Assembly (NCBI GenBank): GCA_964535575.1
Contig: CAZHTC010000001.1
Span: forward strand, 186,001-250,000
Direction: 5' to 3'
Source of the DNA: JAGPCK01 sp964535575
Lineage (GTDB): Bacteria > Bacteroidota > Bacteroidia > UKL13-3
Length of the DNA stretch: 64,000 nucleotides
A model generated the notes under the pieces. The model did no database searches, had not been told where the DNA came from, and saw only the letters and a list, made by a program, of their open reading frames with translations. The stretch's first letter is position 1, and every line of letters starts with the position of its first letter. Of the stretch, positions 18,482-28,180 are shown in pieces. Both the position numbers and the translations under genes were made by a program.

Positions 18482-21400
18482 TTAGTTCAGTAACACCAAT
18501 TTTTCAAACTTCTCGACCTTCTCTCCGTCAGCCGATTTGACCCGTACCTTGTACACATACACCCCTTTAGCCAACTTATCCCCGTATTCATCCCGCCCAT
18601 CCCAGGGTACACTTGTAAAATGACTTTCAGCCGCTACCACATCCTGACTGATGGTTTTAAGCAGTTTGCCTGAAACGGAATAAATCTGAATCTGCACCTG
18701 TAAAAATTGTCCGTATTTATTATGATCAAATTGAAAAGTAGTGGATGTGGTGAATGGATTGGGATAATTTAATACATGGTTTAAAGCCAATCCCGCCTCG
18801 GAGGCTACAATAAATTCAAGAGAAGCTTCGGATGAATTATTAAAAACATCCCACGCCTTTAGTTTTATATTGTGCACTCCCGGTGCTAGCGAACTGAAAT
18901 TATATTTTACCTGTCCGTTAGTAAAACTGTTAAGATTAGCCTGGTAATAATCATTCATAATGATGGAAGATTGGGCATTTCCGTCAATGGTGGCCGTTAT
19001 TTCACGCCCTATGCCATTGCCGGCTGTATTAATTCCGTTTTCGTCAAAAAGTGTGGCTAAAAAAAGCGGAGCCGTATTGGTAGTACCTCCGCTCACAAAG
19101 GCAAAATCGTTCATGTAAAGTTTTATTTGCGGCCCCTTATTATCGCTACCGGCAGAATCAGAAGTTCCACCAATAATCAGGTTTGAATAGTTACCGGCCG
19201 CATCAGTCACTCCGTTTTCGGCATAGTAACTTATTTTGCCAGAGCCATTCACATACGAAATATCTTTAGGAACAATAAACGAATACGTAAATGCTCCGTT
19301 GTTCACCGATGCTCTTCCCCGATAAATAACATTTCGCCTCATCTTATAGGTAGCAGGGAAACTTGCTACATCATTTGCCAGCGTAGTATAAGTTTCTTCC
19401 TTATCAAAAACAGAAACGTATAGAGTTCCGTTAAACCCTGTAAGGTTTTGTCCATTTATATCCTGAATGTTGCCGCTGATAGTAACTTTACTCAGTGCCT
19501 TTATGGTGTCGGGAATCGAATTAACAGGCTTCCCGTTTATCGAAGCAGTGATTACTTTATTTCGTGGATAGGCCAACACCAGTGCCGGGTCACCAAGCAG
19601 GGTAAAGTTACGACTGTTAAAATCAGGTGCAATATTTTTTGCCTTCGCCAACACATCACCCAGCGTGGGGAATTTATTTCCTGGATCTGAGAATAAGTTA
19701 TTCTGCAATACATTAATATTTAACAGATAATTAGGAAAGGCAAATACCAGCCTTACGGTTGTAAATAAACCTATCCCTCCGCCATTTGAATTAATCAACA
19801 CTAACTCTCCTGCCGAGGTTCGTTCCGGATCATCAAATTTACTAAACTCGCAGGTTGCAGTGATAAAAAGAGGAAGTGCATTTTTATTTGTCCATCCGTT
19901 TATATCCGATACAGTTAAAACCTGCTCATGCGCCCACTGGGTTTCACCACCGTGACCTGTATAATTAATAATTAAACACCCTTTGTTTACCTGATTGTTA
20001 ATGGCAGTGCGAACATCAGGATATCGGCCACCCTCAGGTGTAGAGATCTGTTTATATGAATCAAAAAATATTTTATTGATATTGTAGTTTACATAATCAG
20101 AATCAATAATGGCGCTTAAATTATTTGATTGGCTCAGGTGAATATTAAAATCTTCATCATCTGCCACAAATGCCACATCGTTTCTCCAGTTGCGCATGGA
20201 ACTGCTATTGTAATACGAAATTATCTTATTTACAACCTGCGCTGCTTCTGTTGTTGATTTTACGGGTAAACGTCCAACACCCAAATCTAATCCTTCCTCC
20301 TTACCAAACTGCTCATCCCAGTATCCCTCTTCGGGGTCGAGAAAGCCAAAAAAATCGTCAGAGCAATAAGAAGCTGTTGGTGCATACGAATTTCGGCTTT
20401 CGTAAGTAGGAACAAAATTCCCCTTCCATTTTTTAATATCCCTGTAATCAAAAGATGCATCGCCAAACATGAGCAGGTATTTGGGTTGTTCATTGGTTAT
20501 TCTCCCTCTTTCATAAAACATCCGCATAAAATTCCGGATGGAACTTACATCAGGGGTTCCGGAAGAAAACTCATTGTAAATTTGCTCAGGTGACACCACA
20601 AGTACATTCATTCCCGACTGCTGTGTGTGAAAATCGGCCAACCGTTGTGCATCATAAACAAAATCGGGATACGCCACAATGACCATATCAGGCTGCCCTT
20701 TAGCATGAAGATTTTGATTAACTACTTTAACTCCAGCTCCGGGAACAAGAAACTGCGTGCCATCAAAAGCAATAAATTCGGTTAGTTTTTCTGTGTTTGT
20801 TTGAAATGAATAGTTCGACCCGTTTTGCACAAGTTCCATTTGCCTGATGTTATACCCATCAGTAACATCCCAGATATTTACAGGTGCTGATGAAGTTATG
20901 GTAAAACGTGTATTGGTGCTGCCCATTGACCGCGAGTCTCTGAAGGACATTTGAGACCCATCCATCACTAAAGTGCGCCTTAAATTAAGCTCAAAAAAGT
21001 TTAACCATGCACTGGAACTTAATGCCGGTTTATTATATGAATAATTGATATTTAAATTTGAGGAAGAAACTGCACATGCTGCCGATTGAACAACCGGATC
21101 GTCTACCCAGGGAGCCGTATAATCATCATAAACCGGATTGAAATTTTCCGTTATGCGCTGAACTCCGTTCACCGAAACTACCATGGAACTGGGAGAAAAC
21201 GAATGAGCCACCACCTCCGACCGTAACAAAACCGGTTCTGAAGTTATGAGACCTGGAACAGAAAAGTTAAAATCGTAAGAAGTTACCTTATCAAAAACTT
21301 CACCGTACCACTCCCTGCCCGATTTAATAAAACTTACCCTGTCATCTTCGTGAGCATAGTAATAATCATATGAGTTTACATCTTTCTGAGGAGACCCTCC

Positions 21401-22303
21401 AAGTGATGTTTTAATACTAACTCTCTTCCCGTTTAATCCGCCTATTGTCAGAAAATAATACCCGAAATCAGAGTAAACATTTTTTTCGTGCGTAAACTTT
21501 CCGGATATGCTGTCGTATTTCCAGGCGTCCGTTCCCTTTGAATAAAAGAGTACTTTATCGGTTGCATCAAATTTTCCATCTGCCTCGCCATTTACTAAAA
21601 TGGCATTTTCCATTAAATCATCATCCGCTTCGGTATTATTTTGCTGTCCTAGCATATTGCCCCCGCGTCCGTAAATTCGTATTGTTTTAGGATTTAGTCC
21701 GGCCAAATCAATACCCAGATTTTTGAGATAGTTATAATCGAGCGAATAAATACCCTCAATAGTTACAGGTATTTTAAACCATACTCCGGTAGCTAAAACC
21801 GAGGAAGGGCTCCAACGTACATTCGGCTGATTTATTTTTGTTTTCGAATCGGCCTTCATTGATTCCTGAATGGTAATTTTAAATTGAGTTACCAGTTCAA
21901 CTTGTTGCCCGTTTTTTCGTAAAGGAATAATGCGGATAAGCGCAAACGCTTTTCCTGAGAGGTAAATCACCTGCTGCTCAATTTTGGGGTCGTTTTGTAA
22001 AACCGCCACGTCAGCACTCAGCTGGGTATTGAGTAAAGTGGTTTGCAAAACTTCAACCTGAGCTTTAAATGAAGAACCTGATAAAGGAATTTTTTCAATA
22101 TAGACCGGTAAAAAACCAGAACCCGATTTAACCTGTGCGGCTCCATCAAATGAAATGAGTTTCAAACTTTTTGAATCCGACAGCCTCATTTCGTAAGGTT
22201 TTTGCCATGCGACCTTACGCGTATAGCTTTTTAAAACCTGAGCATCAGACAATAAAGGTAGTATTGAGAGAACTAAGATAACCCTCCTGAATTTCTTAAT
22301 CAT
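18482..22303 (-). CDS. porU: Type IX secretion sortase PorU (gingipain-like C25 protease)
   Basis: This 1273-residue surface sortase has a signal peptide (about 1-22) and an N-terminal beta-rich region. The caspase-like C25 domain spans about 540-880. Its catalytic His is in INYTGHGGETQW (about 783) and its Cys in FITATCEFSKFDDPE (about 817). Further beta domains and a type A-like C-terminal domain (NYPNPFTTSTTFQFD to KGVYVYKV, about 1170-1273) follow. PorU removes the sorting domain of secreted proteins and attaches them to anionic LPS. The neighbours porV and, divergently, porP and gldJ confirm the context. Both catalytic residues are present. Confidence 0.95.
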   Translation of the reverse strand: MIKKFRRVILVLSILPLLSDAQVLKSYTRKVAWQKPYEMRLSDSKSLKLISFDGAAQVKSGSGFLPVYIEKIPLSGSSFKAQVEVLQTTLLNTQLSADVAVLQNDPKIEQQVIYLSGKAFALIRIIPLRKNGQQVELVTQFKITIQESMKADSKTKINQPNVRWSPSSVLATGVWFKIPVTIEGIYSLDYNYLKNLGIDLAGLNPKTIRIYGRGGNMLGQQNNTEADDDLMENAILVNGEADGKFDATDKVLFYSKGTDAWKYDSISGKFTHEKNVYSDFGYYFLTIGGLNGKRVSIKTSLGGSPQKDVNSYDYYYAHEDDRVSFIKSGREWYGEVFDKVTSYDFNFSVPGLITSEPVLLRSEVVAHSFSPSSMVVSVNGVQRITENFNPVYDDYTAPWVDDPVVQSAACAVSSSNLNINYSYNKPALSSSAWLNFFELNLRRTLVMDGSQMSFRDSRSMGSTNTRFTITSSAPVNIWDVTDGYNIRQMELVQNGSNYSFQTNTEKLTEFIAFDGTQFLVPGAGVKVVNQNLHAKGQPDMVIVAYPDFVYDAQRLADFHTQQSGMNVLVVSPEQIYNEFSSGTPDVSSIRNFMRMFYERGRITNEQPKYLLMFGDASFDYRDIKKWKGNFVPTYESRNSYAPTASYCSDDFFGFLDPEEGYWDEQFGKEEGLDLGVGRLPVKSTTEAAQVVNKIISYYNSSSMRNWRNDVAFVADDEDFNIHLSQSNNLSAIIDSDYVNYNINKIFFDSYKQISTPEGGRYPDVRTAINNQVNKGCLIINYTGHGGETQWAHEQVLTVSDINGWTNKNALPLFITATCEFSKFDDPERTSAGELVLINSNGGGIGLFTTVRLVFAFPNYLLNINVLQNNLFSDPGNKFPTLGDVLAKAKNIAPDFNSRNFTLLGDPALVLAYPRNKVITASINGKPVNSIPDTIKALSKVTISGNIQDINGQNLTGFNGTLYVSVFDKEETYTTLANDVASFPATYKMRRNVIYRGRASVNNGAFTYSFIVPKDISYVNGSGKISYYAENGVTDAAGNYSNLIIGGTSDSAGSDNKGPQIKLYMNDFAFVSGGTTNTAPLFLATLFDENGINTAGNGIGREITATIDGNAQSSIIMNDYYQANLNSFTNGQVKYNFSSLAPGVHNIKLKAWDVFNNSSEASLEFIVASEAGLALNHVLNYPNPFTTSTTFQFDHNKYGQFLQVQIQIYSVSGKLLKTISQDVVAAESHFTSVPWDGRDEYGDKLAKGVYVYKVRVKSADGEKVEKFEKLVLLN

Positions 22304-22311
22304 TCTATTAT

Positions 22312-22319
22312 CAAATTTA
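22312..22319 (-). promoter_or_regulatory. Putative -7 element (TAAATTTG) of porU
   Basis: A perfect TAnnTTTG lies only 8 bp before the porU ATG, implying a very short 5' leader. Confidence 0.5.
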
Positions 22320-22427
22320 AAAACATGAACACAACGAAGTCTTTTGAAAAATAATTATCCTTGTGGTGTACAAAATAAGTATTTTTTCCATAAATTCGTT
22401 TTGATTTTGCAGGTGAAGTATCGATAC

Positions 22428-23411
22428 ATGAAAAAATTTAGCCCCCTAATTTTTGTTTTCCTCGCCTTTATTCAAGGAAAACAGGCAATAGCCCAGGATC
22501 CCGAATTTACTCAGTTTTTTGCGGCTCCTATTTATACCAATCCGGCATTTGCCGGTGCCGCCATTAATGGGCGTATTAATTTGAATTATCGAATGCAGTG
22601 GCCTTCTTTGCCAGGAACTTTCCGTACTTTCTCTGGGTCGTATGACGAACACTTCTCAAGCATTGGAGGAGGAGTAGGTATTATTGCTCTGCAGGATGTG
22701 GCCGGTCAAGGATTGCTAACCACCACTACTTTAGCTGCTATTTATTCTTATAACATAGAAGTTAACCGATACTTTAATATAAAGGCAGGAATTGAAGCCC
22801 AGTATTTTCAACGAAGCATTAGCATGAGCAAACTACGTTTTCCCGACCAGATTGTTCCAAGGTTAGGTTTTGTGTTGCCCACCAACGAACCTAAGCCTAA
22901 CTCAACCATTGGAGTTCCAAACTTTGCGGCCGGTTTTGTCGGATATACCAATAAATTTTATTTTGGAGCAGCGGTTCACAACCTCACTGAACCAAATCAA
23001 TCTTTCTATGGAACACCGGGTGCTGCAAGCAATTTACCCCGGAGATACACGGTTCATGCAGGATTAGTAATTCCTTTAACACGTTCTAAATACAATGAAT
23101 CCAGCTTCTCCCCTAATATTTTATTTATGAGACAGCGGGAGTTTACTCAGGTAAATCTTGGATTTTATGTAAATAAAGGACCTTTGGTAACCGGCTTATG
23201 GTTTAGGCAAACAGCCCCCAACACCGATGCCATGATGGTGCTTGTTGGATTCCGTAACAAGAAAAACTTCAAATTTGGATACAGTTACGACCTTACCATT
23301 TCTGAAGGACGCTCAGCCTTAACAGGTTCCCACGAATTATCCTGTTCAATAGAGTGGAATAAACGCTCGAAACGAACACGCGGTCGTGTATTAGTTTGTC
23401 CGAAGTTTTAA
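22428..23411 (+). CDS. PorP/SprF family type IX secretion membrane protein
   Basis: This 327-residue protein starts at ATG 22428; the frame is open 84 bp further upstream but gives no signal peptide there. It has an Sec signal (MKKFSPLIFVFLAFIQGKQAIAQ positions 1-23), then the PorP/SprF hallmark DPEFTQFFAAPIYTNPAFAG and a barrel of about 300 residues. Members partner with type IX secreted proteins or form part of the machine. It is divergent from porU and 66 bp upstream of gldJ, so it belongs to the cluster. A near-consensus -7 box (TAAATTCG, 22391-22398) precedes it. Confidence 0.92.
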   Translation: MKKFSPLIFVFLAFIQGKQAIAQDPEFTQFFAAPIYTNPAFAGAAINGRINLNYRMQWPSLPGTFRTFSGSYDEHFSSIGGGVGIIALQDVAGQGLLTTTTLAAIYSYNIEVNRYFNIKAGIEAQYFQRSISMSKLRFPDQIVPRLGFVLPTNEPKPNSTIGVPNFAAGFVGYTNKFYFGAAVHNLTEPNQSFYGTPGAASNLPRRYTVHAGLVIPLTRSKYNESSFSPNILFMRQREFTQVNLGFYVNKGPLVTGLWFRQTAPNTDAMMVLVGFRNKKNFKFGYSYDLTISEGRSALTGSHELSCSIEWNKRSKRTRGRVLVCPKF

Positions 23412-23441
23412 CAGAAATACTAAGATTTAAGGTTTAATCGT

Positions 23442-23449
23442 TATATTTG
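23442..23449 (+). promoter_or_regulatory. Putative -7 element (TATATTTG) of gldJ
   Basis: A perfect TAnnTTTG lies 28 bp before the gldJ ATG in the porP-gldJ gap. Confidence 0.5.
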
Positions 23450-23477
23450 GCGAATATTATTCACAACTAACCAACAC

Positions 23478-24914
23478 ATGAATAAGAAAATAAGGAAAGT
23501 TACCTTACTTACTTTTATCTTCTCAACGGTACTTGTTGTATCTTGTAAAAAAGAGAAATCTCCAACAACCGGATGGGAATTTAACAACCCTGACTGGGGT
23601 GGATTTGAGAAGGTTAACTACATGGGACAAGAAACAGGTCCCGGACTCGTTTTTGTTGAGGGTGGAACCTTTACAATGGGATCTTTTGAACAGGATCTGG
23701 TACTGGAGCAAAAAAACCTAAAAAGAAGAGTGACCGTTCACAGTTTTTACATGGACGAGCACGAAATCTCCAATCTCGATTATTTACAATACCTCTGGTG
23801 GTTGATGCGTGTTTACGTTTCGTACCCCGAAGTATATAAAAAGGCTCTGCCCGATACCTTGGTGTGGAGGGATAAGCTTGCTTATAATGAACCATTTGTA
23901 AATTACTACCTTCGTCATCCGGGGTATCAGGATTATCCGGTGGTTGGTGTAAACTGGTTGCAGGCTTCTGCCTATGCTGCCTGGCGTACTGACCGTGTAA
24001 ACGAAATGATTCTTATAAGAGAGGGGGTGTTAAAGTTAAAAACAATAACCGAAGCTGCGGTTGATGAAAATAACTTCAATACCGATGCTTATTTGCTGAG
24101 TCAGTATGATGGAGTGGAAGGAAACTTATTAAAAGATTACGCTTCCGGAAGTTCTGGTAGAAGGGTGCGCATGGAGGATGGTATTCTTCTTCCTATTTAT
24201 CGTTTACCTACTGAGGCCGAATGGGAATATGCAGCTTATTGTTACAAGAGTGAATCGTACAATGAGAATATTGATGTTCACAAAGTGTATCCGTGGACGG
24301 GGTTAACCGTACGTAAACATGCCCCTGAAAAAGACAGAGGTTTTATGTGGGCCAACTTTAAACGTGGAAAAGGTGATCAGGCCGGTGTTCCGGGTCGATT
24401 GAATGATATGGGCTTTATCACCATGCCGGTTCAGTCTTATTGGCCAAATGATTACGGTTTGTTCCATATGGCAGGCAACGTTTCAGAGTGGGTAATGGAT
24501 GTTTATCGTCCGCTTTCACTTGAAGATATGACCGATTTTCAGCCTTTCCGTGGCAATACCTACCTCACCAAAGAACTTGACCCTGAAGGAAACATTGTAG
24601 ATAAGGATAGCTTAGGCCGTATTAAATACAAAGTTGCCGATGAGGTTGACGCATCTAAACGCAGAAATTACCGCAAGGGAGACAATATTGGCTTTAAGGA
24701 CGAGGAAGAATATGTGGGTATGGATCAGAAGTATGATTACGAAAAATCTTCCATCGTAAATAATAAAGCACATGTTTACAAAGGCGGTTCATGGAATGAT
24801 CGCGCTTATTGGATGTCTCCAGGTACCAGAAGATTTTTGGATGAAGAGCAATCGTTGAGTACTCTTGGATTCCGTTGTGCAATGGACCGCGTGGGTGACC
24901 CCGTTAAAGACTAA
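23478..24914 (+). CDS. gldJ: Gliding motility / type IX secretion lipoprotein GldJ
   Basis: This 478-residue outer-membrane lipoprotein has a signal ending in lipobox VVSC (Cys at about 23). An FGE-sulfatase/SUMF1-type fold follows: GPGLVFVEGGTFTMGSF near 54, SFYMDEHEISNLDYLQYLWW near 92, LPTEAEWEYAAY near 239, HMAGNVSEWVMD near 332 and YKGGSWNDRAYW near 436. The LPDTLVWRDKLAYNEPFV and YPVVGVNWLQASAYAAWRTD stretches are GldJ-like rather than GldK-like. GldJ supports gliding and type IX secretion and stabilises GldK. It sits beside porU and porV, as is common in Bacteroidota. It is somewhat shorter than the Flavobacterium johnsoniae protein. Confidence 0.9.
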   Translation: MNKKIRKVTLLTFIFSTVLVVSCKKEKSPTTGWEFNNPDWGGFEKVNYMGQETGPGLVFVEGGTFTMGSFEQDLVLEQKNLKRRVTVHSFYMDEHEISNLDYLQYLWWLMRVYVSYPEVYKKALPDTLVWRDKLAYNEPFVNYYLRHPGYQDYPVVGVNWLQASAYAAWRTDRVNEMILIREGVLKLKTITEAAVDENNFNTDAYLLSQYDGVEGNLLKDYASGSSGRRVRMEDGILLPIYRLPTEAEWEYAAYCYKSESYNENIDVHKVYPWTGLTVRKHAPEKDRGFMWANFKRGKGDQAGVPGRLNDMGFITMPVQSYWPNDYGLFHMAGNVSEWVMDVYRPLSLEDMTDFQPFRGNTYLTKELDPEGNIVDKDSLGRIKYKVADEVDASKRRNYRKGDNIGFKDEEEYVGMDQKYDYEKSSIVNNKAHVYKGGSWNDRAYWMSPGTRRFLDEEQSLSTLGFRCAMDRVGDPVKD

Positions 24915-24934
24915 TTCTATTTTTTATACATAAG

Positions 24935-24961
24935 AACCCGGACTCACCTCCGGGTTTTTTT
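24935..24961 (+). terminator. Intrinsic terminator after gldJ
   Basis: A 7-bp stem (AACCCGG at 24935-24941, CCGGGTT at 24950-24956) is followed by a T run to 24961. Confidence 0.85.
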
Positions 24962-25030
24962 ATGCCCGAAAGTGCTGTTTTAATTTTATTTTTTTAAAGT
25001 AACTTGCACCTCCATTAAATTACCAAATCA

Positions 25031-25597
25031 ATGAATGATCCTCGTGTAAAATCAGTTTTCGAAGAAATGAAAACTGCCATGGAAAAATGTGTTGACCATG
25101 CTGCTGCCGAATTTTCAAAAATGAGAGCAGGCAAAGCTATGCCAAGCATGCTTGATCCGGTTCATGTTGAATATTACGGAAGTCTTGTTCCGTTAAGTCA
25201 GGTGGCCAATATAAGTACCCCTGATGCCCGTACCATTGCAGTACAACCATGGGAAAAGTCAATGATAACTGCCATTGAAAAAGGAATTACCATGGCTAAT
25301 CTGGGGCTTAACCCGCAAAATGATGGGCAAATAGTTCGCATCAGTATTCCGCCACTTACCGAAGAACGCAGAAAAGATATCGTAAAGAAGTTGAAAGGCG
25401 AAGCTGAAAGCAACCGTGTAGCCGTTCGAAACATTCGTAAAGACGCCAATGAGAAGATCAAAAAACTTCAGAAAGAAGGCGTTCCTGAAGATGAAATTAA
25501 AGCTTCTGAAACGAAGGTGCAACAAACAACCGATTCGTATATTCAAAAAATAGATCAGTTGCTGGATGCCCGTGAAAAGGAAATCATGACCGTTTAA
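25031..25597 (+). CDS. frr: Ribosome recycling factor
   Basis: This 188-residue RRF splits post-termination ribosomes together with EF-G. The long helical domain I carries FSKMRAGKAMPSMLDPVHVE (about 26-45) and the C-terminal helix ends in the usual KIDQLLDAREKEIM. The domain II junction has the typical LTEERRKDIVKKLK (about 113-126) and VRNIRKDANEKIKKL. Full length. It heads a run of four same-strand genes, 10 bp upstream of the transglycosylase; the tight spacing suggests cotranscription but no functional tie. Confidence 0.97.
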   Translation: MNDPRVKSVFEEMKTAMEKCVDHAAAEFSKMRAGKAMPSMLDPVHVEYYGSLVPLSQVANISTPDARTIAVQPWEKSMITAIEKGITMANLGLNPQNDGQIVRISIPPLTEERRKDIVKKLKGEAESNRVAVRNIRKDANEKIKKLQKEGVPEDEIKASETKVQQTTDSYIQKIDQLLDAREKEIMTV

Positions 25598-25607
25598 TTT
25601 ACAGGAA

Positions 25608-27611
25608 TTGAAAATTCCGCGAATACATATTTCGTTTAAGCCTGTTCATAAAAAAATAGTTAAAATAGCCCTGCTAACAATCGGGGCTGTTTTTTTTACG
25701 GCTGTTTGTTGTTTTTTTATTTTTCGGAATTCGTTTCTTGAATTTGCACTAAAAAAAATTCAATCCAAATTAGACCACGACTATCAAACCCGCTTTGCGG
25801 TAGCCAATGCCTCCATGACCGGACTTACCGGAATAAAACTGGAAGGAATTATTGTATGTCCCGCAGATGCCGATACACTTGTTCGTCTGGATAAAGTAGC
25901 ATGTTCAATCCGGTTTTGGCCGCTGCTGCAAAAAGATATACAGGTTGATTTTCTTGAGATGAAAGGAGGTTTTATTCAGTTGTCAAAAACTGATTCAACC
26001 AATAATTTCATGCGGTTCATTAAATCCAGAAAAAAAAATAACGAAGAAAACCGGAAAGAAATAAATCTGGCCGAATCGGGATACCGCATGATTAAAAAAG
26101 TATTGAGTCAGGTGCCCGATGATGTAACTATTGAACAACTTTCTTTTAGAGCCATTGACCGGGAAATAAAAATAGATTTTACCGTTCAGTCACTTGCCCT
26201 TAAAGGCAATGAATTTAGCGGGAAATTTGAAATTACGGGAGACAGCCTTCATCAACACTGGGCTGCCAGCGGAACTGCCTTCCCCGATGATATGAACGGG
26301 AGTATTTCGCTCTACTCAACCGATACGCAAAAGGTTATTCTTCCCTATCTGCGCTCAAAAATTAACCTCACCACTGGTTTTGATTCGCTTAAAATGGTTT
26401 TGAAAAAAGTTGAATTTCATCATGACCAGTTGATGGTGGAAGGGATTGCGGCCGTAAATAACTTTTCCATAATGCATAAGCGCATTGCCAAAAACAAAGT
26501 GAGTGTATCCCATGCATCGGCCGATTTTAAATTCACCCTCGGAGAAAACTTTATTGCTATTGACAGCAGTTCCGTTATTCAACTGAATAAACTTATTGTC
26601 CACCCGTATTTGCGCTATGAAAATGCGCCTGAAAAAACATACGCCATTCGCTTAAACAGCGAAAAAATTAAAGCTACAGATTTTTTTGCTTCCCTTCCAC
26701 AAGGTATGTTTCAATCGATTCAGGGATTAAACGCAAGTGGTGAATTAAGTTACCATTTAACCGCTTATCTCAACGACAAAGATCCCTGGAAAAATCAGTT
26801 TGATTCGGAACTGAGAAAATACAATTTTCATATTCTGAATTATGGAGAAGTAAATCTGGCTAAATTAAATACCACTTTCAGTTACACCCCTTATGAGTAT
26901 GGCAGACCCATGCGTACTTTTGAAGTAGGGCCCGGCAATGGAAATTTTACACCGCTCGATCAAATTTCTACCTATTTGAAAAATGCCGTTTTATGCTCTG
27001 AAGATCCCTCCTTTTTTTATCATCGCGGGTTTATAATGGATGCCATACGGCAGTCAATTGCAACCAATTATGTAGCTAAAAAATTTAAACGCGGGGCCAG
27101 TACCATTTCTATGCAGCTGGTGAAAAATATTTTTCTGACTCGGGACAAAGTGTTATCCCGAAAATTTGAAGAAGTGCTTATTACCTGGCTTATTGAAAAC
27201 AATCGCATTTCTGCCAAGGAACGAATGTTTGAAGTTTATCTGAATATTATTGAATGGGGACCTAACATTTATGGTATTGGCGAAGCAGCCCGTTTTTATT
27301 TTGATAAACATCCTTCACAACTCACCCTTCAGGAAAGCATTTACCTTTCATCAATCATTCCAAGGCCCAAAACGTTTCGTTCCTTTTTCGGTCCTGACGG
27401 AAATCTGAGGCCATGGCTAAAAAGTACCTATCGCTTTATTTCGGGCCGTATGGTGATGCGCCAATGGGCTACGCCCGAAGATACCATCGGTCTTGTTCCC
27501 AACGTTGAGCTTAAAGGTCCGGCAAAAAAATTTATTATTGTTACCGACACCATTCAGGCTGATACCAATACCATTCTACCTCCGCCCGATTTTTTTGATG
27601 AGCAGGATTAA
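25608..27611 (+). CDS. GT51 peptidoglycan transglycosylase with AsmA-like N-terminal region
   Basis: This 667-residue protein has a single N-terminal transmembrane segment (about 19-40). A long region (about 45-430) with the look of AsmA/TamB-type repeats follows (SIRFWPLLQKDIQVDFLEMK, then similar stretches). A C-terminal GT51 glycosyltransferase domain (about 440-610) carries the catalytic Glu in CSEDPSFFYHRGF (about 464) and the motifs RGASTISMQLVKNIFL and EWGPNIYGIGEAARFYF. It polymerises lipid II without a transpeptidase domain. The start is TTG 25608; no ATG lies nearby. The AsmA-like half may reach across the periplasm. Confidence 0.85.
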   Translation: MKIPRIHISFKPVHKKIVKIALLTIGAVFFTAVCCFFIFRNSFLEFALKKIQSKLDHDYQTRFAVANASMTGLTGIKLEGIIVCPADADTLVRLDKVACSIRFWPLLQKDIQVDFLEMKGGFIQLSKTDSTNNFMRFIKSRKKNNEENRKEINLAESGYRMIKKVLSQVPDDVTIEQLSFRAIDREIKIDFTVQSLALKGNEFSGKFEITGDSLHQHWAASGTAFPDDMNGSISLYSTDTQKVILPYLRSKINLTTGFDSLKMVLKKVEFHHDQLMVEGIAAVNNFSIMHKRIAKNKVSVSHASADFKFTLGENFIAIDSSSVIQLNKLIVHPYLRYENAPEKTYAIRLNSEKIKATDFFASLPQGMFQSIQGLNASGELSYHLTAYLNDKDPWKNQFDSELRKYNFHILNYGEVNLAKLNTTFSYTPYEYGRPMRTFEVGPGNGNFTPLDQISTYLKNAVLCSEDPSFFYHRGFIMDAIRQSIATNYVAKKFKRGASTISMQLVKNIFLTRDKVLSRKFEEVLITWLIENNRISAKERMFEVYLNIIEWGPNIYGIGEAARFYFDKHPSQLTLQESIYLSSIIPRPKTFRSFFGPDGNLRPWLKSTYRFISGRMVMRQWATPEDTIGLVPNVELKGPAKKFIIVTDTIQADTNTILPPPDFFDEQD

Positions 27612-27631
27612 TTATTAAAAATTTAACAAAT

Positions 27632-28180
27632 ATGAATGAAGAGTTAGGCATAGGCTCACGGGTAAAACACCCGCAATACGGAGACGGAGTAGTGATTAAT
27701 ATGAAAGCCCACTCCTATGTAATCGTATTTACTTCCTTTGGAAAAAAAGAGTTGCTAAGGGAACAAAATGCGCTCGAAGTTATTGAAGCCGTAGAGCCTC
27801 CTGACGGATTAATTACCACACTTGATCTGGAGCGAACCCTGATTGAAATTTTGAAAAAATGGGGAGACGTACAGGAAATTACTCCACTTGGAAATAAATG
27901 GATTGGAGGTAAAATGATTTTGAAAGCAGCCGATGCCAATTTGGCTCCGAAAGAAATACCTATTGACGGATTCTTTCATAAAATTGTCATGCTTCGCGAC
28001 CGTTTAAGGGTATTGGAACAACGAATCAATGCCCATGATAAACTTACTGATGAAGATAAAATAAACATGCAACAGTACATCACACGGATATATGGCACAC
28101 TCACCACGTTTAATGTTTTATTCAAAAATCAGCATGAACAGTTTGTTGGAGAAAAAACAATAAAACCAAGTGAAGAATAA
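27632..28180 (+). CDS. Conserved Bacteroidota protein with UvrD C-tail/Tudor-like N-domain
   Basis: This is a 182-residue cytosolic protein. Residues about 6-50 (GSRVKHPQYGDGVVI, then VIVFTSFGKKELL) match the small SH3/Tudor-like domain found at the C-terminus of PcrA/UvrD helicases. The rest is a helical region of unknown role (about 60-175). It probably binds a protein partner through the Tudor-like part; no catalytic motif is seen. The gene is 20 bp after the transglycosylase, and its 3' end overlaps the next start by 11 bp. Confidence 0.78.
   Translation: MNEELGIGSRVKHPQYGDGVVINMKAHSYVIVFTSFGKKELLREQNALEVIEAVEPPDGLITTLDLERTLIEILKKWGDVQEITPLGNKWIGGKMILKAADANLAPKEIPIDGFFHKIVMLRDRLRVLEQRINAHDKLTDEDKINMQQYITRIYGTLTTFNVLFKNQHEQFVGEKTIKPSEE

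Noticed and set aside
23478..24914. Naming the FGE-sulfatase-like lipoprotein GldK
   Set aside because: The stretches around the DTLVWRD and RTDRVNE motifs fit GldJ, and gldL, gldM and gldN are absent from the neighbourhood, whereas porU and porV are present.
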